A program made the position numbers and the translations under genes. Positions 34,466-44,222 of a stretch of DNA of 64,000 nt are shown piece after piece (the stretch's first letter is position 1; the number at the start of each line of letters is the position of its first letter). The DNA comes from Caballeronia catudaia. GTDB taxonomy: Bacteria; Pseudomonadota; Gammaproteobacteria; Burkholderiales; Burkholderiaceae. The stretch spans positions 62,001-126,000 of the forward strand of contig NZ_FCOF02000007.1 in assembly GCF_001544755.2 (NCBI RefSeq), given 5' to 3'. The notes below the pieces were generated by a model, which was given only the letters and a program-made list of their open reading frames with translations, had not been told where the DNA came from and searched no databases.

Positions 34466-35466
34466 GCGACATGCTCCGCGAGGTTCACGATGCGCTTTTC
34501 GCGCCACGACAGCGTCGCGGCTTCGGCGAGTTCGAGCGCCTTCAGGCCATCGGCGACCGTGGTGCGCACGGGCTTGCCGTTGCTCACCGCATCGAAGAAA
34601 TGGGCGATCTCCGCCGCATACGCCGCGCGATAGCGCTCGAGAAAGAACGCCTCGGGCACGTCGCTCGACACCGCCGTCTTCGTGTACGAGGTGACCTCCG
34701 TCGGCCGCACGTTGCCCGCCTGCAGCATGCCGCGACTGCCGAGCAGCTCGAAGCGCTGATCGTAGCCATACGCCGCGCGCCGCGCCGTGTTGATCTGGCA
34801 CAGACGCCCGCGCTTCGTGCGGATCGTCACGGCGGTAGAGTCGATATCGCCCGCTTCGGCAATCGCCGGGTCGGTCAGGCAACTGCCGGTCGCGTGCAGC
34901 GTCTCGGCCTCGTCGTCGAGAATCCAGCGGAAGATGTCGAAGTCGTGGATCAGCATGTCCTTGAAGATGCCGCCCGAATGCCTGATGTAGTCGACGGGCG
35001 GCGCGCCGGGATCGCGGCTCGTCACGATCAGCATTTCCGGATCGCCGATCTCGCCCGCCTCGATGCGCGCCTTCAACGCGGCGAACGTCGGATCGAAGCG
35101 CCGCTGAAAGCCGATCATGCAGACGACGCCCGCCTTCGCGACCGCATCGGCGCATGCGCGGGCGCGCCCGATCGCGAGATCCACGGGCTTCTCGCAAAAC
35201 ACGTGCTTGCCCTGCGCCGCGGATGCCTGAATCAGCTCAGCATGCGTATCCGTGCTCGAACACACGACCGTCGCGCCAATGGACGCATCGCCCATCGCGC
35301 CATCGACATCGGTTACTTGTGCGCCGTATAGAGCAGCCAGCACGAAAGCCGCGTCGCGATTCACATCGACGACGTACTTCAAACGCACGCCCGGCTGCCG
35401 CGCGAGATTGGCCGCGTGAATCTTGCCGATGCGCCCCGCTCCGAACACCGCCACATCAATCGTCAT
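34462..35466 (-). CDS. iolG: Inositol 2-dehydrogenase
   Basis: A 334-residue Gfo/Idh/MocA enzyme that oxidises myo-inositol to 2-keto-myo-inositol, the first step of inositol catabolism. The Rossmann motif FGAGRIGKIHAANLA begins at residue 8, EKPVDLAIGRA is near 96, GFQRRFDPTF near 124, and SGGIFKDMLIHDFDIFRWIL near 168 carries the catalytic Asp and His. The ATG at 35466 lies 11 nt inside the upstream regulator gene, so translation is coupled. It forms a minus-strand operon iolR-iolG-dehydrogenase, divergent from the transport and catabolic arm. Confidence 0.92.
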   Translation of the reverse strand: MTIDVAVFGAGRIGKIHAANLARQPGVRLKYVVDVNRDAAFVLAALYGAQVTDVDGAMGDASIGATVVCSSTDTHAELIQASAAQGKHVFCEKPVDLAIGRARACADAVAKAGVVCMIGFQRRFDPTFAALKARIEAGEIGDPEMLIVTSRDPGAPPVDYIRHSGGIFKDMLIHDFDIFRWILDDEAETLHATGSCLTDPAIAEAGDIDSTAVTIRTKRGRLCQINTARRAAYGYDQRFELLGSRGMLQAGNVRPTEVTSYTKTAVSSDVPEAFFLERYRAAYAAEIAHFFDAVSNGKPVRTTVADGLKALELAEAATLSWREKRIVNLAEHVA

Positions 35467-36331
35467 AGCCACCTGTCTCCCTGGATTCCTCGACATTCAA
35501 TTCGAGCCGGTACGCGAGCGCGATGAACAACGCCTGGCACAGGCAAATGGTGCTCGTGAGCGAACGGAACGCGAACGCGCTGCCTTCCTTCACGAGCAGG
35601 CTCGCGCTCGCATGGCGCGCGAGCGGCGAAAGCTGGCTATCGGTGATGACGAGCGTCGCCGCGCCGTGATGCTGCGCCGCGCGCACGCAGTATTGCGTTT
35701 CCTTGCCGTAGGGCGCGAAGCTGATCGCGATCACCACGTCGCCCTTCTTCACGCTGCGGACCTGCTCGCGGAACATGCCGCCGAAGCCCGAAATCAGATG
35801 CACGCGCTTCTTCGTGTGCTGCAAGGCATACACGATGTAACTCGCCACCGCGAACGAACGGCGCACGCCGATCACGTAGATGTTTTCCGCCTGCGAAAGC
35901 ATCTCGATGGCGGCTTCGAACTGCGCATCGTCGAGACCGGCTTCGAGCTCGTCGAGTCCCGTGCGGCTCGCCGCGATGAACTCGCGCGCGACCGACACGC
36001 CCGACGCCTCGCCCGCCTTTTCGTCGATGAGCCTGCGAATGCGCTGCTGATAACTCTGCTGCGAGCCGCTGCCGCCCGCGTAGGCCTGGCGGAACACGGC
36101 CTGCAAATCGGAGAAGCCGGAGAACCCGAAGCGCTGCGCAAAGCGCACGACAGCGGACGCATGCACGCCGCACGCGCTCGCGATATCGCTCGTGCGGTCC
36201 ATCATGACGCTCTGGCGATGCTGCTCGATGTAGGTCGCCACGCTCTTCAACTGGCGCGGCAACGAATCGTAGGCATCGGTGATCCGCTGCATCAGTTCGT
36301 CGACGCTCTGCACGTCGGTGGTGTCGTCCAT
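35456..36331 (-). CDS. iolR: RpiR-type regulator of the inositol locus
   Basis: A 291-residue transcription factor with an N-terminal helix-turn-helix of the RpiR family (TSDIASACGVHASAVVRFAQ near residues 47-66) and a C-terminal SIS sugar-phosphate-binding domain (VIGVRRSFAVASYIVYAL near 155, and AISFAPYGKETQYC near 205). In Sinorhizobium an RpiR-type IolR represses iol genes until an inositol intermediate relieves it; the same role is inferred here from position. The ATG at 36331 is preceded by an in-frame GTG at 36334. It is divergent from the binding-protein gene, with operator-like repeats between. Confidence 0.85.
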   Translation of the reverse strand: MDDTTDVQSVDELMQRITDAYDSLPRQLKSVATYIEQHRQSVMMDRTSDIASACGVHASAVVRFAQRFGFSGFSDLQAVFRQAYAGGSGSQQSYQQRIRRLIDEKAGEASGVSVAREFIAASRTGLDELEAGLDDAQFEAAIEMLSQAENIYVIGVRRSFAVASYIVYALQHTKKRVHLISGFGGMFREQVRSVKKGDVVIAISFAPYGKETQYCVRAAQHHGAATLVITDSQLSPLARHASASLLVKEGSAFAFRSLTSTICLCQALFIALAYRLELNVEESRETGGYDD

Positions 36332-36388
36332 CACAGGCCCTTTCGGTGTTCCTCGTGCAACCGATTATAGGAAGGCGGCAAGCAAATT

Positions 36389-36443
36389 GGAATGTATTTT
36401 CCATTCGCCGCACACGTGAAATTTCCATTGCAGAGCGTGGAAA
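36389..36443. promoter_or_regulatory. Candidate IolR operators in the divergent region
   Basis: Site 1 (36389-36402) is GGAATGTATTTTCC, the inverted repeat GGAA-N6-TTCC described for the RpiR-type IolR of Sinorhizobium meliloti. Site 2 (36422-36443) is TTTCCA and TGGAAA separated by 10 nt, the same half-sites in the opposite orientation. Both lie between iolR and the transport operon, well placed to control both. Binding is inferred, not shown. Confidence 0.65.
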
Positions 36444-36532
36444 ACTGACCTACTCTTGGTCCTGAGCGCGAAGTGCAGAGCTTCGGCTCGCGAAAACATC
36501 ACACCAAACAACAACCGAGATAGGTGGAGACA

Positions 36533-37585
36533 ATGACCCTTTGCAACGGTCGGGCCGCGCTGCGCGCGCTGGTGGCTGCTGCTGCGTTATGCGGCACGGC
36601 GATGATGGCGGCGAGCCCCGCACAGGCGGCGCCCGACGCGAAGTTCGTGCTGATCAGCCACGCGCCGGACTCGGATTCGTGGTGGAACACCATCAAGAAC
36701 GCGATCAAGCAGGCCGACGAAGACTTCAACGTGCAAACCGACTACCGCAATCCGCCGAACGGCGATATAGCGGACATGTCGCGGTTGATCGAGCAGGCGG
36801 CCGCGCGCAATTACGACGGCGTCATCACCACCATCGCCGACTTCGACGTGCTGAAGAGCGCGATCGGCAAGGTCACCGCGAAGAAGATTCCGCTCGTGAC
36901 CATCAACTCCGGCACCGAGGAACAGAGCGCGCAGCTCGGCGCGATCATGCACGTCGGGCAGCCGGAATATGTCGCGGGCAAGGCCGCCGGCGAAAAGGCG
37001 AAAGCGGCCGGCGTGAAGTCGTTTCTATGCGTGAACCACATCGCGACGAACACCGTTTCGTTCGATCGATGCAAGGGCTTCGCCGATGCGCTCGGCATCG
37101 ACTACAAGGCGTCGACGCTCGACTCGGGACAGGACCCGACCGAGATTCAGTCGAAGGTCTCGGCGTATCTGCGCAATCACCCGGACACCCAAGCAATTCT
37201 CACGCTCGGACCGACGCCCGCGTCGGCGACGCTCAAGGCAGTTGCGCAAATGGGCCTGCAAAACAAGGTCTATTTCGTGACCTTCGACTTCTCCGACGAC
37301 ATCGCGAAGGCGATCAAGGACGGCACGATCAAGTTCGCCATCGATCAGCAGCCGTATCTGCAAGGCTATATCCCGGTGGCCGTGCTCGCGATCGTGAAGA
37401 AGGAGCACACCACCGATCCGGCGAAGATCCGTCAGATTCTCGAAGCGAATCCGAAATTCAAGGCGCGCCTAGAAACCTATGGATTGCAGCCGTCGTACGG
37501 GCCGAAGAACATCCGCTCGGGCCCGGGCTTCATCACCAAGGAAAATCTCGACAAGGTCGTGAAGTACGCGGGTCAATATCGTTGA
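36533..37585 (+). CDS. ibpA: Inositol ABC transporter substrate-binding protein
   Basis: A 350-residue periplasmic protein of the ribose/autoinducer-binding (peripla_BP_4) type. Residues 1-32 form a signal peptide (ALRALVAAAALCGTAMMAAS ending AQAA). The mature protein begins with the usual FVLISHAPDSDSWWNTIKNA and has VITTIADFDVLKSAI and GQDPTEIQSKVSAYL. AGGTGGAG lies 5 nt upstream of the ATG; an in-frame GTG 9 nt earlier is less likely. It is the first gene of the catabolic arm, followed by permease and ATPase genes. myo-inositol as ligand is inferred from the operon. Confidence 0.88.
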   Translation: MTLCNGRAALRALVAAAALCGTAMMAASPAQAAPDAKFVLISHAPDSDSWWNTIKNAIKQADEDFNVQTDYRNPPNGDIADMSRLIEQAAARNYDGVITTIADFDVLKSAIGKVTAKKIPLVTINSGTEEQSAQLGAIMHVGQPEYVAGKAAGEKAKAAGVKSFLCVNHIATNTVSFDRCKGFADALGIDYKASTLDSGQDPTEIQSKVSAYLRNHPDTQAILTLGPTPASATLKAVAQMGLQNKVYFVTFDFSDDIAKAIKDGTIKFAIDQQPYLQGYIPVAVLAIVKKEHTTDPAKIRQILEANPKFKARLETYGLQPSYGPKNIRSGPGFITKENLDKVVKYAGQYR

Positions 37586-37728
37586 CCGCCGCCTGACCTT
37601 CTTTGGGCGGCATCCTTAGCGCCGCCCGCTTTTATCGCGATGTTCGATGCGCTTGCTGCGTCCGTCCGCGGACGCGGCGGGGGCGCGCGCATCGGTGCTG
37701 CATCGGAACGGAATCACAAGGAGCCATC

Positions 37729-38895
37729 ATGGGCGTAGCCGGCAAGCATTACCCTCCGCACGTGAACCCACAGCAGGACGATGCCGACGCACCCGATGCG
37801 GCCAGGCCATCGGATGAGCGCGTGCGGCGGCAATCGTGGTTCGGCCATTTGCTGAATCGCCCGGAATTCGCGGCGATTTCCGGGACCGTGCTCGTGTTCC
37901 TCGTGTTCGGCTTTGCCGCCGGTTCGTCGGGCATGTTCAATCTCGACGGCGTGATGAACTGGTCGCAAGTGGCCTCCTATCTCGGCCTGCTCGCGGTCGG
38001 CGCGTGTCTCCTGATGATCGCGGGCGAGTTCGACTTGTCCATCGGCTCGATGATCGGCTTCGCGGGCATGATGGTCGCGCTGCCATCGGTGTATTTTCAC
38101 TGGCCGATATCCGTATCGATTCTCTTCGCGTTCGTCATGTCGATGCTGCTCGGCGCACTGAACGGCTATCTCGTGATGCGAACGCGCCTGCCGTCGTTCA
38201 TCGTCACACTCGCGTTCCTCTTCATTCTTCGCGGCCTCACGCTCGCGCTGTCGATCATGTTCGCCGACCGCACGATCATTTCCGGCGTCGGCGCGCTCGC
38301 GCAGGCCGATCCGGTCGCCGACACGCTCTTTCATGGCGTCGCGCTGCATGGCCTCTTTACGTGGCTCGCGCATATGGGCGTCGGCCAGTTGCTCGACAAC
38401 GGCCAGCCGCTCGTGCCGGGCATTCCGAAGGTCATCATCTGGTGGCTCGTGCTCGCCGCTATCTGCGCATTCGTGCTCGCGAAGACGCGTTACGGCAACT
38501 GGATTCTCGCCGTCGGCGGCGATGCGAATGCCGCGAAGAATGTCGGCGTGCCCGTGAAGCGCGTGAAGATTTCGCTCTTCGTGCTCACCGCGTTCTGCTC
38601 GTGCCTCTTCGCGGTGCTGCAAGTGTGCGACATCGGCTCGGCTGCGGCCGACCGCGGCTTGCAGAAGGAATTCGAAGCGATCATCGCGGCCGTGATCGGC
38701 GGCACGTTGCTGACGGGCGGTTATGGATCGGTGATCGGCGCATGCTTCGGAGCATTGATCTTCGGTGTCGTGCAGATCGGCATCACCTATACGAACGTGA
38801 GCTCCGACTGGTTCCGCGTGTTCCTCGGCGTGATGCTGCTGATCGCCGTGCTCTTCAATCATTACGTGCGCCGCCGCGTTTCACAGGCGCAATAA
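37729..38895 (+). CDS. iatP: Inositol ABC transporter permease
   Basis: A 388-residue AraH/RbsC-type inner-membrane permease with about ten membrane helices after a polar N-terminal stretch of about 60 residues. [18 protein letters not shown] near 100-117 is the family signature, and [20 protein letters not shown] near 320-340 is the conserved cytoplasmic-loop region that contacts the ATPase. AAGGAG lies 6 nt before the ATG at 37729; the longer open frame upstream lacks a ribosome site. It follows the binding-protein gene by 143 nt and precedes the ATPase gene by 14 nt. Confidence 0.9.
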   Translation: MGVAGKHYPPHVNPQQDDADAPDAARPSDERVRRQSWFGHLLNRPEFAAISGTVLVFLVFGFAAGSSGMFNLDGVMNWSQVASYLGLLAVGACLLMIAGEFDLSIGSMIGFAGMMVALPSVYFHWPISVSILFAFVMSMLLGALNGYLVMRTRLPSFIVTLAFLFILRGLTLALSIMFADRTIISGVGALAQADPVADTLFHGVALHGLFTWLAHMGVGQLLDNGQPLVPGIPKVIIWWLVLAAICAFVLAKTRYGNWILAVGGDANAAKNVGVPVKRVKISLFVLTAFCSCLFAVLQVCDIGSAAADRGLQKEFEAIIAAVIGGTLLTGGYGSVIGACFGALIFGVVQIGITYTNVSSDWFRVFLGVMLLIAVLFNHYVRRRVSQAQ

Positions 38896-38909
38896 GAGGA
38901 GAAACGATC

Positions 38910-39695
38910 ATGCAAGACGACAACATCCTCGCCCTCGAAAACGTCAGCAAGTTTTTCGGCAAAGTGATCGCCCTGAATGGCGTCACGTTGCGCCTCAAAC
39001 GCGGCGAAGTGCACTGCCTGCTCGGCGATAACGGCGCGGGCAAGTCCACGCTCATCAAGACGCTGGCGGGCGTGCATCCGCCCTCTTCCGGCGACTATCT
39101 CGTCGATGGCGCGCCCGTGCATTTCGATTCGCCGAAGGAAGCGCTCGACCTGGGCATCGCAACCGTGTACCAGGATCTCGCGCTCGTGCCGTTGCTGTCC
39201 GTCGCGCGCAACTTCTTCATGGGCCGCGAGCCGCAGAAGATGCGCTTCGGCATCAGCGTGATGGACCTCGATCTCGCCGCTGAAACGTCGCGTGCGAAGC
39301 TCGCGGAAATGGGCATCAACGTGCGCGATCCGCATCAGCCGATCGGCACGATGTCCGGCGGCGAGAAGCAATGTCTCGCGATTGCACGCGCGATTCACTT
39401 CGGCGCGCGCGTGCTGATTCTCGATGAACCAACCGCCGCGCTCGGCGTGAAGCAGAGCTTCAACGTGCTGAAGTTGATCCACAAGGCGCGCGAGAAAGGC
39501 ATCTCGGTGATCTTCATCACGCACAACGTGCATCACGCGTATCCCATTGGCGATTCGTTCACGCTGCTCAATCGCGGCCGCTCGATGGGCACGTTCACGA
39601 AGGACACCATCAGCAAGAACGAAGTGCTCGACATGATGGCGGGCGGTGCCGAAATGCAGCAGATGATGAGCGAACTCGAAGGCGCGACGATCTGA
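38910..39695 (+). CDS. iatA: Inositol ABC transporter ATP-binding protein
   Basis: A 261-residue ABC ATPase with a single nucleotide-binding domain, unlike the fused double ATPases of ribose transporters. Walker A is [16 protein letters not shown] near 39-54, the Q-loop VYQDLALVP near 88, the signature [15 protein letters not shown] near 146, Walker [13 protein letters not shown] near 166 and the H-loop FITHNVHHA near 200. GAGGAGAAACG precedes the ATG. It should energise uptake with the two upstream products. The iolC fusion gene begins 12 nt after the stop. Confidence 0.92.
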   Translation: MQDDNILALENVSKFFGKVIALNGVTLRLKRGEVHCLLGDNGAGKSTLIKTLAGVHPPSSGDYLVDGAPVHFDSPKEALDLGIATVYQDLALVPLLSVARNFFMGREPQKMRFGISVMDLDLAAETSRAKLAEMGINVRDPHQPIGTMSGGEKQCLAIARAIHFGARVLILDEPTAALGVKQSFNVLKLIHKAREKGISVIFITHNVHHAYPIGDSFTLLNRGRSMGTFTKDTISKNEVLDMMAGGAEMQQMMSELEGATI

Positions 39696-39707
39696 GGACT
39701 TTAAAGC

Positions 39708-41690
39708 ATGCCAATAACTTCTCGTTTTGCCCCGGATCGTGAACGCGACATCATCTGCCTGGGACGCATCGCCGTCGATCTGTATGCGCAGCAGGTCGGC
39801 GCGCGGCTCGAAGATGTATCGACGTTCGCGAAGTATCTCGGCGGCTCGTCGGCGAACATCGCGTTCGGATGCGCGCGGCTCGGACTGAATGCGTCGATGC
39901 TCGCGCGCGTCGGCAACGATCACATGGGACGCTTTCTCACCGAGACGCTCGAACGCGAAGGCTGCGATACCAGCCATCTGCGCATCGATCGTGAGCGGCT
40001 CACCGGGCTCGTTTTGCTCGGCCTCGAAGATCGCGACACGTTTCCGCTCGTGTTCTATCGCGAGAACTGCGCGGACATGGCCGTCGACGAAAGCGACTTC
40101 GACGAAGCGTATATCGCGTCATCGAAGGCGTTGCTCATCACCGGGACGCATTTTTCGACGGAGCAGGTGAACCGCACGAGCCGGCGCGCGCTGGACTATG
40201 CGCGGCGCAACGACGTGCGCACGATTCTCGACATCGACTATCGTCCGGTGTTGTGGGGTCTCACCGGCAAGGCCGATGGCGAGACGCGCTTCGTCGCGAA
40301 TGAAGGCGTGAGCGCGCATTTGCAGCGCATTCTTCCGCTGATGGATCTCGTGATCGGCACGGAAGAAGAGTTTCGCATCGCGGGGGGCAAGGATCCGCTC
40401 GTCGATGCGCTCGCGATGGTCCGCAAGGTCACGAGCGCGACGCTGATCGTGAAGCGCGGGCCGCTCGGCTGCTCGATCATCGAGGGCGTTGTGCCCGCCT
40501 CGATCGACGACGCGCCAATACACGGCGGCGTCGAAGTGGAAGTGCTCAACGTGCTCGGCGCAGGCGACGCGTTCGCATCGGGCTTTCTATCCGGCTGGCT
40601 GCGCGACGAGCCGCTCGAAGCCTGCGCGCGCGCGGCCAACGCATGCGGAGCGCTCGTCGTTTCGCGTCACGGCTGCGCGCCTGCGATGCCGACGCCCGCC
40701 GAGCTCGATTACTTTCTGGAGGCCGCCAAACAAGACCCGATTCGCATGCGCCGTCCCGACAAGGACACGACGCTCGCGCGGCTGCATCGCGTGAGCCCGA
40801 AGCGCAGGCAATGGAACGAGGTGCTCGGCTTCGCGTTCGATCATCGCAACCAGTTCTTCGAGCTCGCGCAGCGGACGGGCGCGAGCGAGACGCGCATCGC
40901 CACGCTCAAGAACCTGTTCGTCGAAGCCGTCGCTCAGACTGAGAAAGCGCTCGCGCTCGAAGGACGTATCGGCGCACTGATCGATGACCGATACGGCCAG
41001 GATGCGTTGAATGCGGCGACGGGACGCGGCTGGTGGATAGGACGTCCGGTCGAATTGCCGGGCTCGTTGCCGCTCGTGTTCGATCATGGCCGCTCCATCG
41101 GCACGACGCTCGTGCAATGGCCACGCGAGCAGATCGTGAAATGTCTCGTGCAGTATCACCCCGATCATCCGCATGACGTGCGGCTGGAACAGGAAGCGCA
41201 GTTGCGCGCGCTTTACGATGCCGTGCAGGAAAGCGGCCATGAATTGCTGCTCGAAGTGATCGTGCCGAAGAACGGTCCGCCTGTTGAAGACGACACGGTG
41301 TATCGCGCGTTGAAGCGTCTCTACAACCTCGGCATCTATCCGGAATGGTGGAAGCTCGAACCGATGAGCGCGCAGCAATGGCAAGCCGTCGATGCGCTCA
41401 TCGAAGCGCGCGATCCGTATTGCCGCGGCGTGGTGCTGTTGGGCCTCTCCGCAGGCGTCGAGCAGTTGCGCGATGGCTTCATGGCTGCGGCGTCTTCGAA
41501 GATGTGCAAGGGCTTCACTGTCGGGCGCACGATCTTTCATGAGCCGAGCCATGCGTGGCTCGCGAACGAGATCGACGATGACGAGCTCATCGCACGCGTG
41601 CGCCGCACGTTCGAGGCATTGATCGGTGCATGGCGCGAGGCGCGTTCGTCATCGGATGAAGCGCATGTCAAACAGGAGCAAGCCGCATGA
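39708..41690 (+). CDS. iolC: IolC kinase fused to DUF2090 aldolase-like domain
   Basis: A 660-residue two-domain enzyme. Residues about 15-330 are a PfkB sugar kinase (DIICLGRIAVDLYAQQ, KYLGGSSANIAFGCARLG, catalytic NVLGAGDAFASGFLSGW near 280), which phosphorylates 5-dehydro-2-deoxy-D-gluconate. Residues about 340-650 are a DUF2090 domain (FAFDHRNQFFELA, VLLGLSAGVEQL, FTVGRTIFHEPSHAWL), annotated in many proteobacteria as the 5-dehydro-2-deoxyphosphogluconate aldolase step otherwise done by IolJ. One protein could thus do two successive steps. It overlaps iolD by 4 nt (ATGA). Confidence 0.9.
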   Translation: MPITSRFAPDRERDIICLGRIAVDLYAQQVGARLEDVSTFAKYLGGSSANIAFGCARLGLNASMLARVGNDHMGRFLTETLEREGCDTSHLRIDRERLTGLVLLGLEDRDTFPLVFYRENCADMAVDESDFDEAYIASSKALLITGTHFSTEQVNRTSRRALDYARRNDVRTILDIDYRPVLWGLTGKADGETRFVANEGVSAHLQRILPLMDLVIGTEEEFRIAGGKDPLVDALAMVRKVTSATLIVKRGPLGCSIIEGVVPASIDDAPIHGGVEVEVLNVLGAGDAFASGFLSGWLRDEPLEACARAANACGALVVSRHGCAPAMPTPAELDYFLEAAKQDPIRMRRPDKDTTLARLHRVSPKRRQWNEVLGFAFDHRNQFFELAQRTGASETRIATLKNLFVEAVAQTEKALALEGRIGALIDDRYGQDALNAATGRGWWIGRPVELPGSLPLVFDHGRSIGTTLVQWPREQIVKCLVQYHPDHPHDVRLEQEAQLRALYDAVQESGHELLLEVIVPKNGPPVEDDTVYRALKRLYNLGIYPEWWKLEPMSAQQWQAVDALIEARDPYCRGVVLLGLSAGVEQLRDGFMAAASSKMCKGFTVGRTIFHEPSHAWLANEIDDDELIARVRRTFEALIGAWREARSSSDEAHVKQEQAA

Positions 41691-43570
41691 ATCAGCGCGC
41701 AACGCAAACGGAAACCGCCGTGCATTCGACACTTCGCCTGACCGCTGCGCAGGCGCTCGTGCGCTATCTCGCGGCGCAACGCACCGAACACGGCGAAGCG
41801 CTTTTCGGCGGCGTGTTCGCGATCTTCGGGCACGGCAATGTCGCGGGCATCGGCGAGGCGCTGTATCGGCATCGCGATGAATTGCCGACGTATCGCGCGC
41901 ACAACGAGCAGGCGATGGCGCATAGTGCGATCGCGTATGCGAAGGCGCACATGCGGCGCCGCATGATGGCGGTGACCACGTCCATCGGTCCGGGCGCGAC
42001 CAATCTCGTCACGGCCGCGGCGCTCGCGCATGTGAACCGCTTGCCGGTGCTGTTGCTGCCCGGCGATATCTTCGTGTCGCGCGCGCCCGATCCGGTGTTG
42101 CAGCAAGTCGAGGATGGCCACGATGGCGGTGTATCCGCGAACGATGCGTTGAAGGCCGTATCGCGTTACTTCGATCGCATCGTGCATCCCGCGCAATTGC
42201 TGAGTGCATTGCCGCGCGCGATTCGCGTGCTGACCGATGCCGCGTTGTGCGGCCCTGTCACGCTCGCGCTGCCGCAGGACGTGCAGGCGATGGCGCACGA
42301 CTTCCCTGCTTCGTTTTTCGAACCGCGCGTCGTCGAGATTCATGCGCCCGCGCCGATTCCGCGCGAGATCGAACGCGCTGCCGCGGTGCTGCGTGAAGCG
42401 CGCGAGCCTTTGATCGTGTCCGGTGGCGGTGTGCTGTATAGCCTTGCGGCCGATGCGTTGCGCAAGTTCACGCACAAGCACGGTGTTCCCGTTGCGGAAA
42501 CGCAGGCGGGCAAAGGCGCGCTTGCATGGGACGACGCGTTGAATCTCGGCGGCATCGGCGTAACGGGTTCATCGGCGGCGAACGAACTCGCGCATGCGAG
42601 CGATTGCGTGCTCGCCCTCGGCACGCGTTTGCAGGACTTCACGACGGGTTCGAATACGCTCTTCACGCAGGCGCGGCTCGTCGCGATCAACGCCAATCCG
42701 TTCGACGCGCTGAAGCAGAATGCCATCGCGGTGCAGGCGGATGTGCGCGTGGCGCTCGAAGCGTTATCGGAGGCGCTCGGTGACTGGCACGCATCGCCGC
42801 AATGGACGACGCGCGCGCATCGGCTTGCGAACGAATGGCGAGAGACCGTCGAGCGCGTGACGAATACGCCTGTGGCCGATGGTGTCTTGCCGCGCGAAGC
42901 CGACGTGATCGGTGCGGTGCAGCGATCTTCTGCTTCATCGGCTATCGAAGATATCGTCGTGTGTGCGGCTGGCACTTTGCCTGCTGATTTGCAGAAGCTG
43001 TGGCGCGCGGGCAAGCCGGGCGGATATCACGTCGAATACGGCTATTCGTGCATGGGTTATGAAATCGCGGGCGGACTCGGCGTGAAGCTGGCGCGGCCGG
43101 AGCGCGAGGTGATCGTGATCGTCGGCGACGGCAGCTATCTGATGATGAATAGCGAGCTGGCGACGTCGGTGATGTTGGGCGCGAAATTGATCGTCGTGTT
43201 GCTCGATAACCGCGGGTTTGGCTGCATCAATCGGTTGCAGCAGGCTTGCGGTGGGGCGCCGTTCAACAATCTCATCGATGATTGCAAGCGGGGCGCGCTT
43301 GGGGCGCCGGAGATTGACTTTGCTTTGCATGCGCGGGCGCTCGGGGCGCTTGCTGAGCATGTTTCCAATGTCGATGAGTTGCAGGCTGCGATGAAGCGTG
43401 CTCGGGCGGCGGATCGAAGTTATCTGATTTCTCTCGATACCGATCCGGCTCGGCCTACCGAGGAAGGTGGATGGTGGTGGGAAGTTGCCGTTCCTGAGGT
43501 TTCTGAGCGGGCCGCTGTGGTGGTAGCTCGTGATGCGTATGAGCACGCCGTTAAGGCTCGGGGTTATTAG
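41687..43570 (+). CDS. iolD: 3D-(3,5/4)-trihydroxycyclohexane-1,2-dione hydrolase
   Basis: A 627-residue thiamine-diphosphate enzyme that opens the ring of the diketone to 5-deoxy-glucuronate. The N-terminal domain has RAHNEQAMAHSAIAYAKAHM near 68-87 with the catalytic Glu and TSIGPGATNLVTAAALAH near 99-116. The C-terminal cofactor motif is IVGDGSYLMMNSELAT near 480 with LLDNRGFGCINRLQQ near 505. The length is normal. Its ATG overlaps the iolC stop. The next gene, iolE, begins only after 697 nt occupied by an inverted-repeat pair. Confidence 0.94.
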   Translation: MNQRATQTETAVHSTLRLTAAQALVRYLAAQRTEHGEALFGGVFAIFGHGNVAGIGEALYRHRDELPTYRAHNEQAMAHSAIAYAKAHMRRRMMAVTTSIGPGATNLVTAAALAHVNRLPVLLLPGDIFVSRAPDPVLQQVEDGHDGGVSANDALKAVSRYFDRIVHPAQLLSALPRAIRVLTDAALCGPVTLALPQDVQAMAHDFPASFFEPRVVEIHAPAPIPREIERAAAVLREAREPLIVSGGGVLYSLAADALRKFTHKHGVPVAETQAGKGALAWDDALNLGGIGVTGSSAANELAHASDCVLALGTRLQDFTTGSNTLFTQARLVAINANPFDALKQNAIAVQADVRVALEALSEALGDWHASPQWTTRAHRLANEWRETVERVTNTPVADGVLPREADVIGAVQRSSASSAIEDIVVCAAGTLPADLQKLWRAGKPGGYHVEYGYSCMGYEIAGGLGVKLARPEREVIVIVGDGSYLMMNSELATSVMLGAKLIVVLLDNRGFGCINRLQQACGGAPFNNLIDDCKRGALGAPEIDFALHARALGALAEHVSNVDELQAAMKRARAADRSYLISLDTDPARPTEEGGWWWEVAVPEVSERAAVVVARDAYEHAVKARGY

Positions 43571-43576
43571 GCTTCT

Positions 43577-43862
43577 ATGGAATCCTGCTTTCGTGTGGGT
43601 CTATTAGCATTGCCCCTCCCCGGGGCGGGGGTAACTTTCTTTGCTGCTGCAAAGAAAGTCACCAAAGAAAGCAGCTTTTCCCAGCCTAAGCACTTCACGC
43701 CGGCCGCGGCACAGGCGATTGGCGGAATGGCCCCCAGAGTAGCGAGTGTTCTCATAGGTCTCATCGGACGTGGACCGCGCACGGTCTGCCACCCGATAAC
43801 GTTAAGCGTGCCGGTTCAGCACGAAATAGCTCCGGCACAGCGCTACGCGCTGCCGCTGGGTA
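43577..43862 (+). repeat. Interspersed repeat, copy A (left arm of inverted pair)
   Basis: About 280 nt that recur in reverse complement at 43947-44222. The copy includes GGTCTATTAGC near the outer end, a near-perfect palindrome with ACTTTCTTTGC/GCAAAGAAAGT at 43634-43659, and a 29-nt block at 43695-43723 identical to the other arm. It starts 7 nt after the iolD stop. Open frames inside (for example FFAAAKKVTKE) come from the repeat and are not credible genes. I recall similar sequence as a scattered intergenic element in Burkholderiaceae, which needs a genome search to confirm. Confidence 0.85.
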
Positions 43863-43946
43863 TGCAATGGAAACCAACGAACCGCCAATGCAGTGAGAGA
43901 GAGAGGATAGTAAATAATGAAGAAGCGCGTGCAGACCCGATTGACC

Positions 43947-44222
43947 GGTCGGCCGCGAAGCGGGCCGGAGCTATCTGGTGCTGCACCAGTAAGTTATGTA
44001 GTGCGACGAGTCAGACCGTGCGCGATCCGCGCCCGGTTAGACCTTCGAGGGCACTCGCTACTCCGGGGGCCATTCAGCCAATCGCCTGTGCCGCGGCCGG
44101 CGTGAGGTGCTTAGGCTGGGGATAGCTGTTTCTTTGGTTACTTTCTTTGCAGCTGCAAAGAAAGTGACTGCCGCCCCGCACAGGGGCAAAGCTAATAGAC
44201 CGACACGAATACAGGATTTCAC
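43947..44222 (-). repeat. Interspersed repeat, copy B (right arm of inverted pair)
   Basis: Reverse-oriented second copy of the element at 43577-43862, with most positions matching by eye. The palindrome here is perfect over 26 nt (44140-44165), and the identical 29-nt block is at 44077-44105. The two arms flank a unique centre of about 85 nt (43863-43946) that has GAGAGAGAGA. Transcribed as part of the iol message, the arms could form a very long hairpin just upstream of iolE (start 44268). Confidence 0.85.

Noticed and set aside
43577..44125. 182-codon plus-strand open frame with FFAAAKKVTKE
   Set aside because: It runs across both arms of the inverted repeat and its centre; the same peptide arises from the opposite arm. 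It is a product of the repeat, not a gene.
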